64,000 bases of DNA from an uncultured Bacilli bacterium (lineage in GTDB: Bacteria > Bacillota_I > Bacilli_A > RF39 > UBA660), in contig CAKOZD010000002.1 in the NCBI GenBank assembly GCA_934131175.1, positions 124,001 through 188,000 on the forward strand, in the 5' to 3' direction. A program made the translations under genes and the position numbers. The notes beneath the pieces are model-generated. The model saw nothing but the letters and a program-made list of their open reading frames with translations. It ran no database searches and had not been told where the DNA came from. Below, one piece after another: positions 54,049-62,200 of the stretch; the stretch's first letter is position 1; every line of letters starts with the position of its first letter.

Positions 54049-54077
54049 AAAAAGGATGGTTGATTGCCATCCTTTTT
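54049..54077. terminator. Bidirectional intrinsic terminator
   Basis: AAAAAGGATGG pairs with CCATCCTTTTT (11 bp). It ends yqeG-yqeH on the plus strand. On the minus strand it can end the recombinase transcript and, after inversion, transcripts from the switch promoter. Confidence 0.85.
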
Positions 54078-54132
54078 GTGTATGTATAAATAAAATATTT
54101 TTGGAAATACTAAATAATAAAATAAATAATAT

Positions 54133-54154
54133 CACAAAGTATAAAACTATGTGA
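54133..54154 (+). repeat. Left inverted repeat / recombinase core site
   Basis: TCACAAAGTATAAAACTAT (19 bp, 54133-54151) is the perfect reverse complement of 55484-55502; with the next three bases, 21 of 22 positions match. The site is itself nearly palindromic, arms TCACAAAGT and ACTATGTGA around ATAAA, the form of a tyrosine recombinase crossover site. Confidence 0.85.
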
Positions 54155-54199
54155 ATTTTTTTATTTTTTTACTTGTATATATAGAAATAAATAAATTTA

Positions 54200-54217
54200 T
54201 GACTAAAATTTTGACTA
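54200..54217 (+). repeat. Paired TGACTA repeats, left
   Basis: Two direct TGACTA copies (54200-54205 and 54212-54217), 12 bp apart start to start, right beside the recombinase stop codon. An identical arrangement occurs at the other end of the gene. Candidate arm-type sites. Confidence 0.6.
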
Positions 54218-54218
54218 C

Positions 54219-55289
54219 TTAATTAAATATATTATTTATACATTTTCTTTTATAATCTATTGATGGATGTACATATAAATTAAGTGTAATAGAAATATTA
54301 GCATGTCCTAGTACTTCACTTAATGCTTTTACATCCATTTTCTTCTCAATCGCGTAAGTTGCGAAAGTATGTCTTAAACTATGAAAATTATGTTTCTTTA
54401 ATTTTAAAGAATCTAATATTTTTAAATACTTATTATAATAAACTCTAGGTTCAATATAACTCTTTTTACCAGTTAAAAAGAAGTCATCATCTTCTATATC
54501 TTCTAAATATAGTTTAATATATGGAATTAATATATCCGCAATAGGTATTATTCTAACAGAATCTTTTGTTTTCGCACTCTGACATATAACTTTAGTCTTA
54601 TTACCACTATTACTTGTATTTTTAATTCTAATTAGTGTTTTATTTATTATTAATTGTCTATCTTCTAAATTAAAGTTTTCTTTCTTTAAAGCACATAATT
54701 CTCCTATACGAATACCAGTATATAAAGTTAAAGCAATAGAAAATTTAATTCTATCAGAATAAGTTAAACACTTCTCTTTTAAAATATTTGTCTCAGACAC
54801 ACTAAAATAGTCTATATTTTTTCTTTTTTTAGGTGGAATTATAAAATCTATATTTATATTATTTATTTTTAATATTTGTTTAAATAAAGTCGCAACTTCA
54901 TGTACAACATTAAAAGTATATTTATCAAGTTCACAATCTATAAATTTATTAATTAAATTAGTATTTAAATTATTTATCTTTAGATTACCAAATTCTGGTC
55001 TTAAATGATTATTAATTATAAATATATAAGTAGATAGAGATGACTCTTTAACTTTATTTCTTTTATTATTTATAAATTCATCAAATATTTTATTTAAACT
55101 ATAATTATTTTCTCTAATAACTTTATCTTTATATGTTTCTATAGTAAGTTGTCTTTTCTTTTTAACTTCCATATAACTTTTACCATAAACATATATATAA
55201 TTTGCTTTTCCATTACTATATCCTTTTATAAATCTAGCCTCATATCTTCCATCTTTTCTTTTATAAATTGCTTCTCCTTTTCTAGCCAT
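54219..55289 (-). CDS. Tyrosine recombinase with arm-binding domain (putative invertase)
   Basis: A 356-residue integrase of the Tn916/phage type. Residues 1-50 form the three-stranded arm-DNA-binding domain (GEAIYKRKDGRYEARF, YIYVYGKSYMEV). A SAM-like core-binding domain follows (residues 62-160). The catalytic set is complete: R194, K242, H303, R306, H329 and Y339 (TGIRIGE, HSLRHTFAT, LGHAN, LNLYVH). There is no excisionase, relaxase or phage gene nearby. It is enclosed by inverted core sites, so it probably flips its own segment. Start ATG 55289, 8 nt after AAGGAG (a further ATG at 55298 touches it). Confidence 0.92.
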   Translation of the reverse strand: MARKGEAIYKRKDGRYEARFIKGYSNGKANYIYVYGKSYMEVKKKRQLTIETYKDKVIRENNYSLNKIFDEFINNKRNKVKESSLSTYIFIINNHLRPEFGNLKINNLNTNLINKFIDCELDKYTFNVVHEVATLFKQILKINNINIDFIIPPKKRKNIDYFSVSETNILKEKCLTYSDRIKFSIALTLYTGIRIGELCALKKENFNLEDRQLIINKTLIRIKNTSNSGNKTKVICQSAKTKDSVRIIPIADILIPYIKLYLEDIEDDDFFLTGKKSYIEPRVYYNKYLKILDSLKLKKHNFHSLRHTFATYAIEKKMDVKALSEVLGHANISITLNLYVHPSIDYKRKCINNIFN

Positions 55290-55313
55290 AACTATCATCT
55301 CCTTATATTATTT

Positions 55314-55331
55314 TGACTATTAAAATGACTA
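55314..55331 (+). repeat. Paired TGACTA repeats, right
   Basis: TGACTA at 55314-55319 and 55326-55331, the same 12-bp period and orientation as the left pair, just upstream of the recombinase start. Binding here could also repress the recombinase gene. Confidence 0.6.
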
Positions 55332-55399
55332 TTAAATATTAATTTTATTATGATAATTTTTATTATTTTTTCGTATTTTTTATAATTTTTTTCTTTTTT

Positions 55400-55430
55400 T
55401 TGACAAATTTATTAAAATATGTGGTATGAT
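55400..55430 (+). promoter_or_regulatory. Outward promoter inside the invertible segment
   Basis: TTGACA (consensus -35) at 55400-55405, 19-nt spacer, and extended -10 TGGTATGAT ending at 55430. Transcription would start near 55437, cross the right inverted repeat and enter the SipW-type operon at 55543. The long spacer is offset by the TG extension. Confidence 0.7.
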
Positions 55431-55480
55431 TAATACATAATAAGAAAGATAAAGGTACGTGTATAGTAATTATTTACTTA

Positions 55481-55502
55481 CATATAGTTTTATACTTTGT
55501 GA
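55481..55502 (-). repeat. Right inverted repeat / recombinase core site
   Basis: ATAGTTTTATACTTTGTGA (55484-55502), exact reverse complement of the left copy. The outer arm ACTTTGTGA and the short spacer are identical to the left site when read inverted; the inner arm has drifted. It lies in the 5' leader of the downstream operon. Confidence 0.85.
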
Positions 55503-55542
55503 ATTTTATTTTTTATAAATAGTGAAGTAAGGTGTAGTAAGA

Positions 55543-56121
55543 ATGAAGAAAATTAGTAATATTATTGAAAATATTATATTAGTAATACTAATTATTTTAG
55601 TAGTTTTTATAGCGATTATCTTTATTCAAACAAAAATGTCACCTGATAAGGTTCCTAATTTATTTGGATATAAACCATTTATTGTTTTATCTAGTTCAAT
55701 GGAGAAAGAAATATATAGGGGAGACTTAGTAATTATAAAAAATATTGAAGCAAATAAACTAAAAGTAAATGATATAGTTGCTTATAAAGATAGTAGTGGG
55801 TATGTTGTTACTCATAGAATTGTAAAAGTAAAGAAAGAATATGGAACACTAAAATTTGTTACTAAAGGAGACAATAACAATATAGAAGATAATGAATTAG
55901 TTAGTTCTAAAGATATAGAAGGAATATATGTAAGAAAGTTTAGTGGAATGGGTAATGTTATTCTTACTATGCAAGAGAAGTCTACTTTAATAATTACTTT
56001 AATTGTAGTGATTGTTGGAGGAATACTTTTTATTATAGTTGATAATAGTAAATTGTCTATAGATGAGAGAAAAGAGTTAGAAGAATATAGAAAAAATAAA
56101 AGTGATATAAGCATTGAATAG
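55543..56121 (+). CDS. SipW-type (ER-like) signal peptidase I
   Basis: A 192-residue signal peptidase of the archaeal/ER type. An N-terminal membrane helix leads to the catalytic Ser52 (VLSSSMEKEIYRGD); the general base is His91 (VVTHRIV) instead of Lys, as in Bacillus SipW. KGDNNNIED supplies the conserved Asp region, and a C-terminal membrane helix (IITLIVVIVGGILFII) follows. It would process the TasA-like substrates encoded next to it. AAGGTG precedes the ATG. First gene after the switch promoter. Confidence 0.92.
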   Translation: MKKISNIIENIILVILIILVVFIAIIFIQTKMSPDKVPNLFGYKPFIVLSSSMEKEIYRGDLVIIKNIEANKLKVNDIVAYKDSSGYVVTHRIVKVKKEYGTLKFVTKGDNNNIEDNELVSSKDIEGIYVRKFSGMGNVILTMQEKSTLIITLIVVIVGGILFIIVDNSKLSIDERKELEEYRKNKSDISIE

Positions 56122-56167
56122 TAGTGTTTATATATAGATTGATTTTACTTGAGAGGAGGTGTATAAA

Positions 56168-56761
56168 ATGAAAAATGAAGGTAAAAAGAAAAAATTAGTA
56201 ATAGTTTTATTACTATTAGTAGTAGCTTGTGGTTGCTATTTCGTTAGTGGAACATATGCTAAATATACAAGAGCATTAGGTGGTAGTGATACTGCTACAG
56301 TTGCTAAGTTTAGTGTTGATGCTAGTAACTTAAACAAAGAACAAAATGCAACAATCAGTTTATTTGACAATGTAAAAGAAGCTGATACTACAAGTAGTGA
56401 AGAAAATGTTCTTGAAGGAAAAATTGCTCCAGGAACAGGTGGAAGTTTTACTACAACATTAACTAATAAATCAGAAGTTGATGTTAAAGCAGTTGTTACA
56501 TTAAAAGAAACAGCAAATACAAGTAATGTTCCAATTGAATATTCATTAGATAAAACAAATTGGAAGAGTGCTTCTGAAATTACTAAAGAAGTAAATCTAG
56601 ATTACGTTGGAAAAGCATCTGCTAATTCATCAAGTGATGTTACTATCTACTGGAGATGGGCATTTGATGGAACTGATAGCACTGATACAGCTTTAGGTGA
56701 AGCAACTACTGCTCCAACTGTTACAACTCAAGTAACAGCAACATTTACACAAATTGATTAA
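56168..56761 (+). CDS. TasA/CalY-like SipW-dependent fibre subunit
   Basis: A 197-residue secreted protein. Its signal sequence (KKLVIVLLLLVVACGCYFVSGTYAKYTRA) is of the SipW-dependent type, cleaved near the T-Y-A-K-Y segment. The mature part is a beta-rich domain with TVAKFSVDASN, TTTLTNKSEVDVKAVV, IEYSLDKTNW and a final VTIYWRWAFDG with DTALGEA and TATFTQID, the TasA/camelysin layout. The ribosome binding site AGGAGGTG is a full match, and codon choice is less AT-biased than neighbours, as for an abundant structural protein. Likely the main matrix or fibre subunit. Confidence 0.85.
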   Translation: MKNEGKKKKLVIVLLLLVVACGCYFVSGTYAKYTRALGGSDTATVAKFSVDASNLNKEQNATISLFDNVKEADTTSSEENVLEGKIAPGTGGSFTTTLTNKSEVDVKAVVTLKETANTSNVPIEYSLDKTNWKSASEITKEVNLDYVGKASANSSSDVTIYWRWAFDGTDSTDTALGEATTAPTVTTQVTATFTQID

Positions 56762-56784
56762 TATATATTGAAGAAGGAGATAAA

Positions 56785-57474
56785 ATGAAAAATAAAAGAA
56801 AAGTAACAATAGTAAATCTATTTTTTTCCGTATTACTAATAATTTTAATTTATCTCCTTATTCACCATTTTGGTTATATTAATGAGAAAAAGAAAACATT
56901 ACCAACAGGTAATATAGACATTATTGATATAGATGATAATGTCAATGATAATACAAATAATACTAATGATACTAGTAAAAATCCAAACAATGTAGGAAAT
57001 CAAAATAATATTGATAAAAATAAGTTAGATAATAAAAGTAATTTAAAAGAAAGTGACTTAATAGTTAGAGATAACTATAGTATATGGAATAGTAAAAAAT
57101 TAAGAATTTTTACTAATCAAGCATATCAGTATACTTCAAAGATTGCTCCTAATCTTTCTAATAGTTATGACTTTGTAATTAAAAATAATAGTAAATATGA
57201 TTTATATGTAGATATTTATATGGAAGAAGATAATCCATTTAATATTAATATGAAATATAAATTACGAAGTAATAATAATTATTTAGTAGGAAGCAAAGAT
57301 AAATATGTAGATGTATCTAAATTATCACAAAGAAATATTTTAATAAAAGCAAATAGTAGTAAAGAATACTCTCTTGATTGGAAATGGATAGATAGTGATA
57401 ATGATACTGAAATAGGAGAAAATATAAATTCTAATTATAAGTTATCTATAAATATAGGTGCTAATCAAAAATAA
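56785..57474 (+). CDS. Membrane-anchored TasA-like accessory protein with Asn/Asp-rich linker
   Basis: A 229-residue protein: basic start, one membrane helix (residues 7-27), a low-complexity Asn/Asp/Thr linker (about residues 45-85) and a C-terminal beta domain with SNSYDFVIKNNSKYDLYVDIYM, EYSLDWKWIDSDNDTEIG and YKLSINIG, which resembles the W-x-W...N-D-T-x-x-G ending of SipW-dependent proteins. There is no evident T-A-K-Y cleavage site, so it probably stays anchored, perhaps as a base or anchor for the fibre. AAGGAGAT precedes the ATG. Confidence 0.7.
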   Translation: MKNKRKVTIVNLFFSVLLIILIYLLIHHFGYINEKKKTLPTGNIDIIDIDDNVNDNTNNTNDTSKNPNNVGNQNNIDKNKLDNKSNLKESDLIVRDNYSIWNSKKLRIFTNQAYQYTSKIAPNLSNSYDFVIKNNSKYDLYVDIYMEEDNPFNINMKYKLRSNNNYLVGSKDKYVDVSKLSQRNILIKANSSKEYSLDWKWIDSDNDTEIGENINSNYKLSINIGANQK

Positions 57475-57510
57475 TCTAACTTATTTTTATTAATATTAAA
57501 GGAGGTATAG

Positions 57511-58476
57511 ATGAAAAAGATAATAAAGACTCTCTCTTATTTGTTATTAGGAATAATTATTCTTTTTATATTATTAATTTTCATAAATATCTTCTTTTTT
57601 AATAATAAATATAAAGCATCTTTAGTTTTATCTGGGTCTATGGAACCAGATATTTCTGTTAATGATTTAGTAATACTAAAAAGTACTGATAAGTTTAATG
57701 TGAATGATATTGTGTCTTATAAAGATACAAGTGGCAAGGTAGTAATGCATAGGATTATTAAGATTGATGGAAATAAAGTTATTACTAAGGGAGATGCGAA
57801 TAATGTTTCTGATAAAGAAATAGATAAAAGTCAAATAACTGGTATTTATGTATGTAATATTAAATATTTAGGTAAAATAATTAAATTAATTAAAACACCA
57901 ATTGGTTTATTATTAGTATTACTTTTAATAGTATTAATAATATTTGTTCCAACTGGTAAAAATATAGTTTTTAATAAGAAAAAAGTTATTGGTGTGAGTT
58001 CAGTTTTATTAGTAATTATCGTTTCTTGTATTTTAGGATATTATTCTCAGTATAAGAAGAATTTTTCTGGTAAAGGAGTAGGAGAAGTTGCAAGAATTAG
58101 GACAGATAGATCTCAAAGTTTAAAGATAGATACTACTGATTTATATCCTGGTTCTACTTCTAAATATTATTTTGGAATAAAAAATTCTAAAGATATTACG
58201 TCTGAAGTTGGAATCAAATATTCAATAAAGATTAATTCAACTAATAATATTCCATTAAAGTATTCAATTAAATGTTTAGATAAGACAGATGGTACTTGTC
58301 TTACAAAAGATAATATTAATGTTAATGAAGTAGTGGATGCTGGAGTTATGAATTTAAAAGATACGACTCATTCATATGAATTAAGTATTAACTGGCCAGA
58401 AGAATATAATGATGTAAGTTATATAAATGAATTAGAAGTAATAAAGATAGATATAGTTGCAGAACAAATAGATTAA
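57511..58476 (+). CDS. Signal peptidase fused to a TasA-like substrate domain
   Basis: A 321-residue two-part protein. Residues 1-150 form a second ER-type signal peptidase: Ser43 (LSGSMEPDISVND), His80 (VVMHRI), KGDANNVSD, and a membrane helix near 130-147. From about residue 158, a new signal-like segment (KKKVIGVSSVLLVIIVSCILGYYSQYKK) leads into an outer beta domain (DLYPGSTSKYYFGIKNS, IPLKYSIKC, SYELSINWPEE). The second part looks like a SipW-dependent substrate in cis. AAGGAGG precedes the ATG. No frameshift or internal start is needed, so it is a true fusion. Confidence 0.85.
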   Translation: MKKIIKTLSYLLLGIIILFILLIFINIFFFNNKYKASLVLSGSMEPDISVNDLVILKSTDKFNVNDIVSYKDTSGKVVMHRIIKIDGNKVITKGDANNVSDKEIDKSQITGIYVCNIKYLGKIIKLIKTPIGLLLVLLLIVLIIFVPTGKNIVFNKKKVIGVSSVLLVIIVSCILGYYSQYKKNFSGKGVGEVARIRTDRSQSLKIDTTDLYPGSTSKYYFGIKNSKDITSEVGIKYSIKINSTNNIPLKYSIKCLDKTDGTCLTKDNINVNEVVDAGVMNLKDTTHSYELSINWPEEYNDVSYINELEVIKIDIVAEQID

Positions 58477-58492
58477 GAAAGGAGTGTAAGTA

Positions 58493-59242
58493 ATGAGTAA
58501 GAGTAATATATCACTTGGAGACAAATTTATAATTATGAGTTTTATTTTCACTATCTTGTTACTTGCTCTAATTTCTTATAATGTTTTTTCTAAATACGTT
58601 TTGAGTATAAAAGATAGTACTATTTTATCTACTAGTAATTTGGTTTTTACTAGTGATTTTTTGTCAGATGATGATATAGTTCCAACTTATGATGTTTATG
58701 AGAATAAAATTACTTTTAAATTAAAAAATAATGATGATAAGAATGTAGATATTACTGATAAAAATATTAAATATAATGTAGAGTCTACATGTGGTACTTT
58801 ATCAAAGAATAATGGTACTTTGACTGGAAATGTTGATAGTAGTGATTCCATTACTTTGGAAAGTGATAATTTAGAGAGTTGTACAGTTACTGCTACATCA
58901 ACTTATCCTTATAAAAAGACAATAAGTGCAACTTTTAATTTTAAAGGAATTGATACAGTTAATGAATATATAGTTACTGATAAAGGGTATTATATAGTTT
59001 TAAATATTTTGACAGGAAATAATTTAGAAGATATTTCAATTGACTATAGTGGCTTTTTACCTGATACTACTAATTCTTTAATGAATGATTGGTTAGATGG
59101 TACAAAAGCAACTATTAGTAAGAATGATTTATCTACTCAGACTAATTATGAGCTTAGATTAAAAAAGACAGAAGCAACAAAGAAGAATTATAGTATGGAT
59201 AAATTAAAGACATATAAAAATAGTATAAAGTTAAATGTTTAG
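58493..59242 (+). CDS. SipW-type exported protein
   Basis: A 249-residue protein with a basic start, a membrane segment (FIIMSFIFTILLLALISYNVF) and SKYVLSIKDS just after it, like the A-K-Y-x-x-S context of SipW-dependent signals. The outer part is beta-rich and Ser/Thr/Asp/Asn-rich, with two cysteines that could pair (STCGTLS, LESCTVT). I recognise no further domain. AAGGAGTG precedes the ATG. Probably a minor fibre component or processed partner. Confidence 0.65.
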   Translation: MSKSNISLGDKFIIMSFIFTILLLALISYNVFSKYVLSIKDSTILSTSNLVFTSDFLSDDDIVPTYDVYENKITFKLKNNDDKNVDITDKNIKYNVESTCGTLSKNNGTLTGNVDSSDSITLESDNLESCTVTATSTYPYKKTISATFNFKGIDTVNEYIVTDKGYYIVLNILTGNNLEDISIDYSGFLPDTTNSLMNDWLDGTKATISKNDLSTQTNYELRLKKTEATKKNYSMDKLKTYKNSIKLNV

Positions 59243-59260
59243 TGTGGAGGAAGTAGTATT

Positions 59261-62200
59261 ATGGAAGTATTTGAAAAATTAAAAATAAAAAAATTTATAC
59301 CAGCACTAATAATATTTGGTCTATTATTATTTATAACTAGTTATCATACTTCTTCATTAATAAAAGATAATTCTAATACAAAAACAGGTAATCAAAAAAA
59401 CACAAGTGAAGTAAGCACATTGAGTGAGGATATTTTAGAAGATGACAATACAATAGTTTTTGATATATCAAAGGGAAAAATAGAAATAGGAAGTACTTAT
59501 ACTGGATATGATTTAAATGGTAATAAAATAACAGGAAGTCATGATTCCAATAAAGTGTATTACATCACTCAAGAAAACCATGATGTAAAGACTGATAATA
59601 ATATTGTTTTTAATCAAAATTCAAGTGAACTTTATACTGTAATACTTGATAATGTTAATATGGGTGCTTCATCATATGGAACTGCTGCACCTGCTACTGG
59701 ACCTAATAATGGTTCATACGATGGATTAATTTATATAAATGGTTATAGTACAAAAAATATTACTTTAAAGTTAAAAAACGAAAATATTATACGAGCTATA
59801 AGATATAATACAGGAAGTGGTTCATATTATAATATGAATTATATTAACTTTAATTCAAAACTTAAGATTACTAGTTATGATGGAGATGGAAGTGTAAATG
59901 GTAAATTATATATTCCAATTAAGGCATCTGAAAATGAAATTTCTTCTATTGTAAATTCAAATGTTGATTATAACCATTGGAACTCTGGAATTGGTGGTTC
60001 AGATGGAGATTCATCTGTTACAGGATTAACAATAGCGGGTGGAGATATTCAGGTTTTAACTACAAGAGGTGATAACTGTACTGCGATAGGTGGAGGAGGA
60101 AATGGTTATTCTGATATTTCTATTATAGGTGGAAATGTGAAAGCAATATCAAATGGAACAGGGACTGCAATAGGTGGTGGTATTGGATATCATGCAATGG
60201 GTGGTCCTGGAAATATAACTATTTCTAATGGAAATGTTTATGCTGCTAATTATGGTTATGGAGTTGCTATAGGAGGAGGTTCTTCTTATAAAATGAATGG
60301 AAGCGATGGTAATATAACTATTAGTGGTGGAAATATTACAGCTCTTGCTCAAGGTAATAACTCTATTGGTGGTGGTATAAGTACTGAAAGTGATGGTGGA
60401 GGTGCTACAATCAATATAACAGGTGGAACTATAGTTTCTAATAATATTGGTGGAGGTTATTCTCCTATATCTGGTTATAAAGATTCTAATATTAAAATTA
60501 CAGGTGGAAGTATCAATTCATCTGTATCTACTCAACCTACTAATGGTAGTGAGAATGTTTATTTGACTAGAACTACTTTATATGGAATGGATGTTGCTCA
60601 AGCTAATAAAAATATTTATTCTATTAATGGAGTAAATCTTCCTAGTAATTATAGTTTTAATGATGTTAAAACTGATGATAAGGGTACGCTTTATTTATGG
60701 TTACCTAGTAGTGGTGTTATTAATAGTGCAAGTGATGGAGAAAACTTATATGAAGGTAGTGTAGCTACTAAAACTGTTGGTATATTACAATATAATAGTT
60801 CTAAGAAATATTTTTCTACTAAGATATCTTATAATAAAGATGTTAAATTATATACTGATGAGAAACTTACTTCTGAGTTTTCTGGTTCATTAATGGTTCC
60901 TTCTAATACTGATACAAGTTTTTATGTACAAGCAGAAAAATATAATAGTGATAATTATTATGATATTAATTTATATATGTCTGATGGTAATACTATGAAG
61001 AAAATTAGTCCTAGTAGTGTTGATAATGAAAAAGGTGTTTATAAATATACAGTAAATATTACATCAGATAATTATATTTGGATTGAGAGTATTAAAGATA
61101 ATAAAGAAAAGAAATTATCAATAGATTTATCTTTTGGTAATGCAGTTATTGAGAGTGGTAGTAAAGATTCTACTAATAAATTAAAAGTTAATGGATATAG
61201 TTTAGATAATTATGATGGAGATTTTTATTTAACTTCTGCTGGTCTTGGTGTTACTAATAATTTGATTGTTAAGAGTGGTAGTTCTACAATTACAACAAAT
61301 AGTTTGGTTTTATCTAGTAATAATAGTGGAATTGAAATAGAAAATGGAGAAGTTAATTTATATTCAAGTGCTTCAAATGATAGCATTATATCTACTGATA
61401 ATCCTGCAATATATTTAAAGAAAGATAGTAGTTTAAATATTTATGATACGACAGATGGTTCTTTAGAGTTAACTACTAAGAAAGAGAATACTTCTGCAAT
61501 TGATGGAGAGGGTTCTGTTGTAATCAATAAAAAAGATGGTTTCTTAATATTAAATTCTGGAGAAGGTGCTACTAGTATTAGAGCAGATGATTATACTTAT
61601 AATGCTGAAAATAAGATATCTAATTCAATACTTCCTTATACTATTACTTTAGCAAATAGAGAGTTTGTTGGATTTATTAGTTCTTATAGTGGTACTAATA
61701 AGATTTATGATAGTAGTTATAAGTATACTACAACTTCTAATTCTTCATTTAAAGCAATTGGTGTTGAATATATAAAATATGGTGATGAAGTTATTACTCA
61801 TTCTATTGTTAATGATAATTTAGTATTTAATATTAGTAATATTGATGAGGACAAAGTCTTAACTACACATGTTAAAAATGGTAATTCTTTATTAGAAAAT
61901 AATACGAATTATGTTTGGCAACAAAATACTACAACAGGGGTACTTACAATTAATGGAGAGGCTATTACTGAACATTTGATTACTGCATTTGTTGAAGAAG
62001 AGGAGTTAGCAATTGTAGTCGATGCGGTTGATAAAACTTATAATTATGATGGAAGTAATCATTCAATTGATGTTAGAGTAGTTTTTCCAACAATTGGTGT
62101 TAAACTTGAATATTGTACTGATAGTGATTGTTTCTTAGAAGATGGTAGTAAGAATACTTCTGCTAATTGGACAAGTGATAAACCTAGTCTTAGTACAGTA

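Larger units (their letters stand above)
54133..55502. other. Putative invertible DNA segment (phase switch)
   Basis: The segment between two inverted recombinase core sites contains the recombinase gene, two pairs of TGACTA arm-like repeats and an outward promoter. Inversion at the sites would turn the promoter at 55400-55430 away from the downstream surface-protein operon. The orientation here is ON. The architecture is read from sequence; inversion itself is inference. Confidence 0.7.

Noticed and set aside
54133..55502. Interpretation as attL/attR of an integrated mobile element
   Set aside because: The sites do show partial direct similarity (13 of 17 plus T-rich flanks) because the core is nearly palindromic, but the perfect 19-bp match and the spacer are inverted, and the segment carries no other mobile-element gene. 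It remains the main alternative.
57511..58476. Two genes joined by a sequencing error rather than a fusion
   Set aside because: The frame is continuous, with no ribosome binding site or start codon with proper spacing before the second part near 57985; a fusion is the simpler reading.
60149..60352. Minus-strand Ser/Ile/Thr-rich frame
   Set aside because: Antisense image of the Gly-rich repeats of the giant surface gene.
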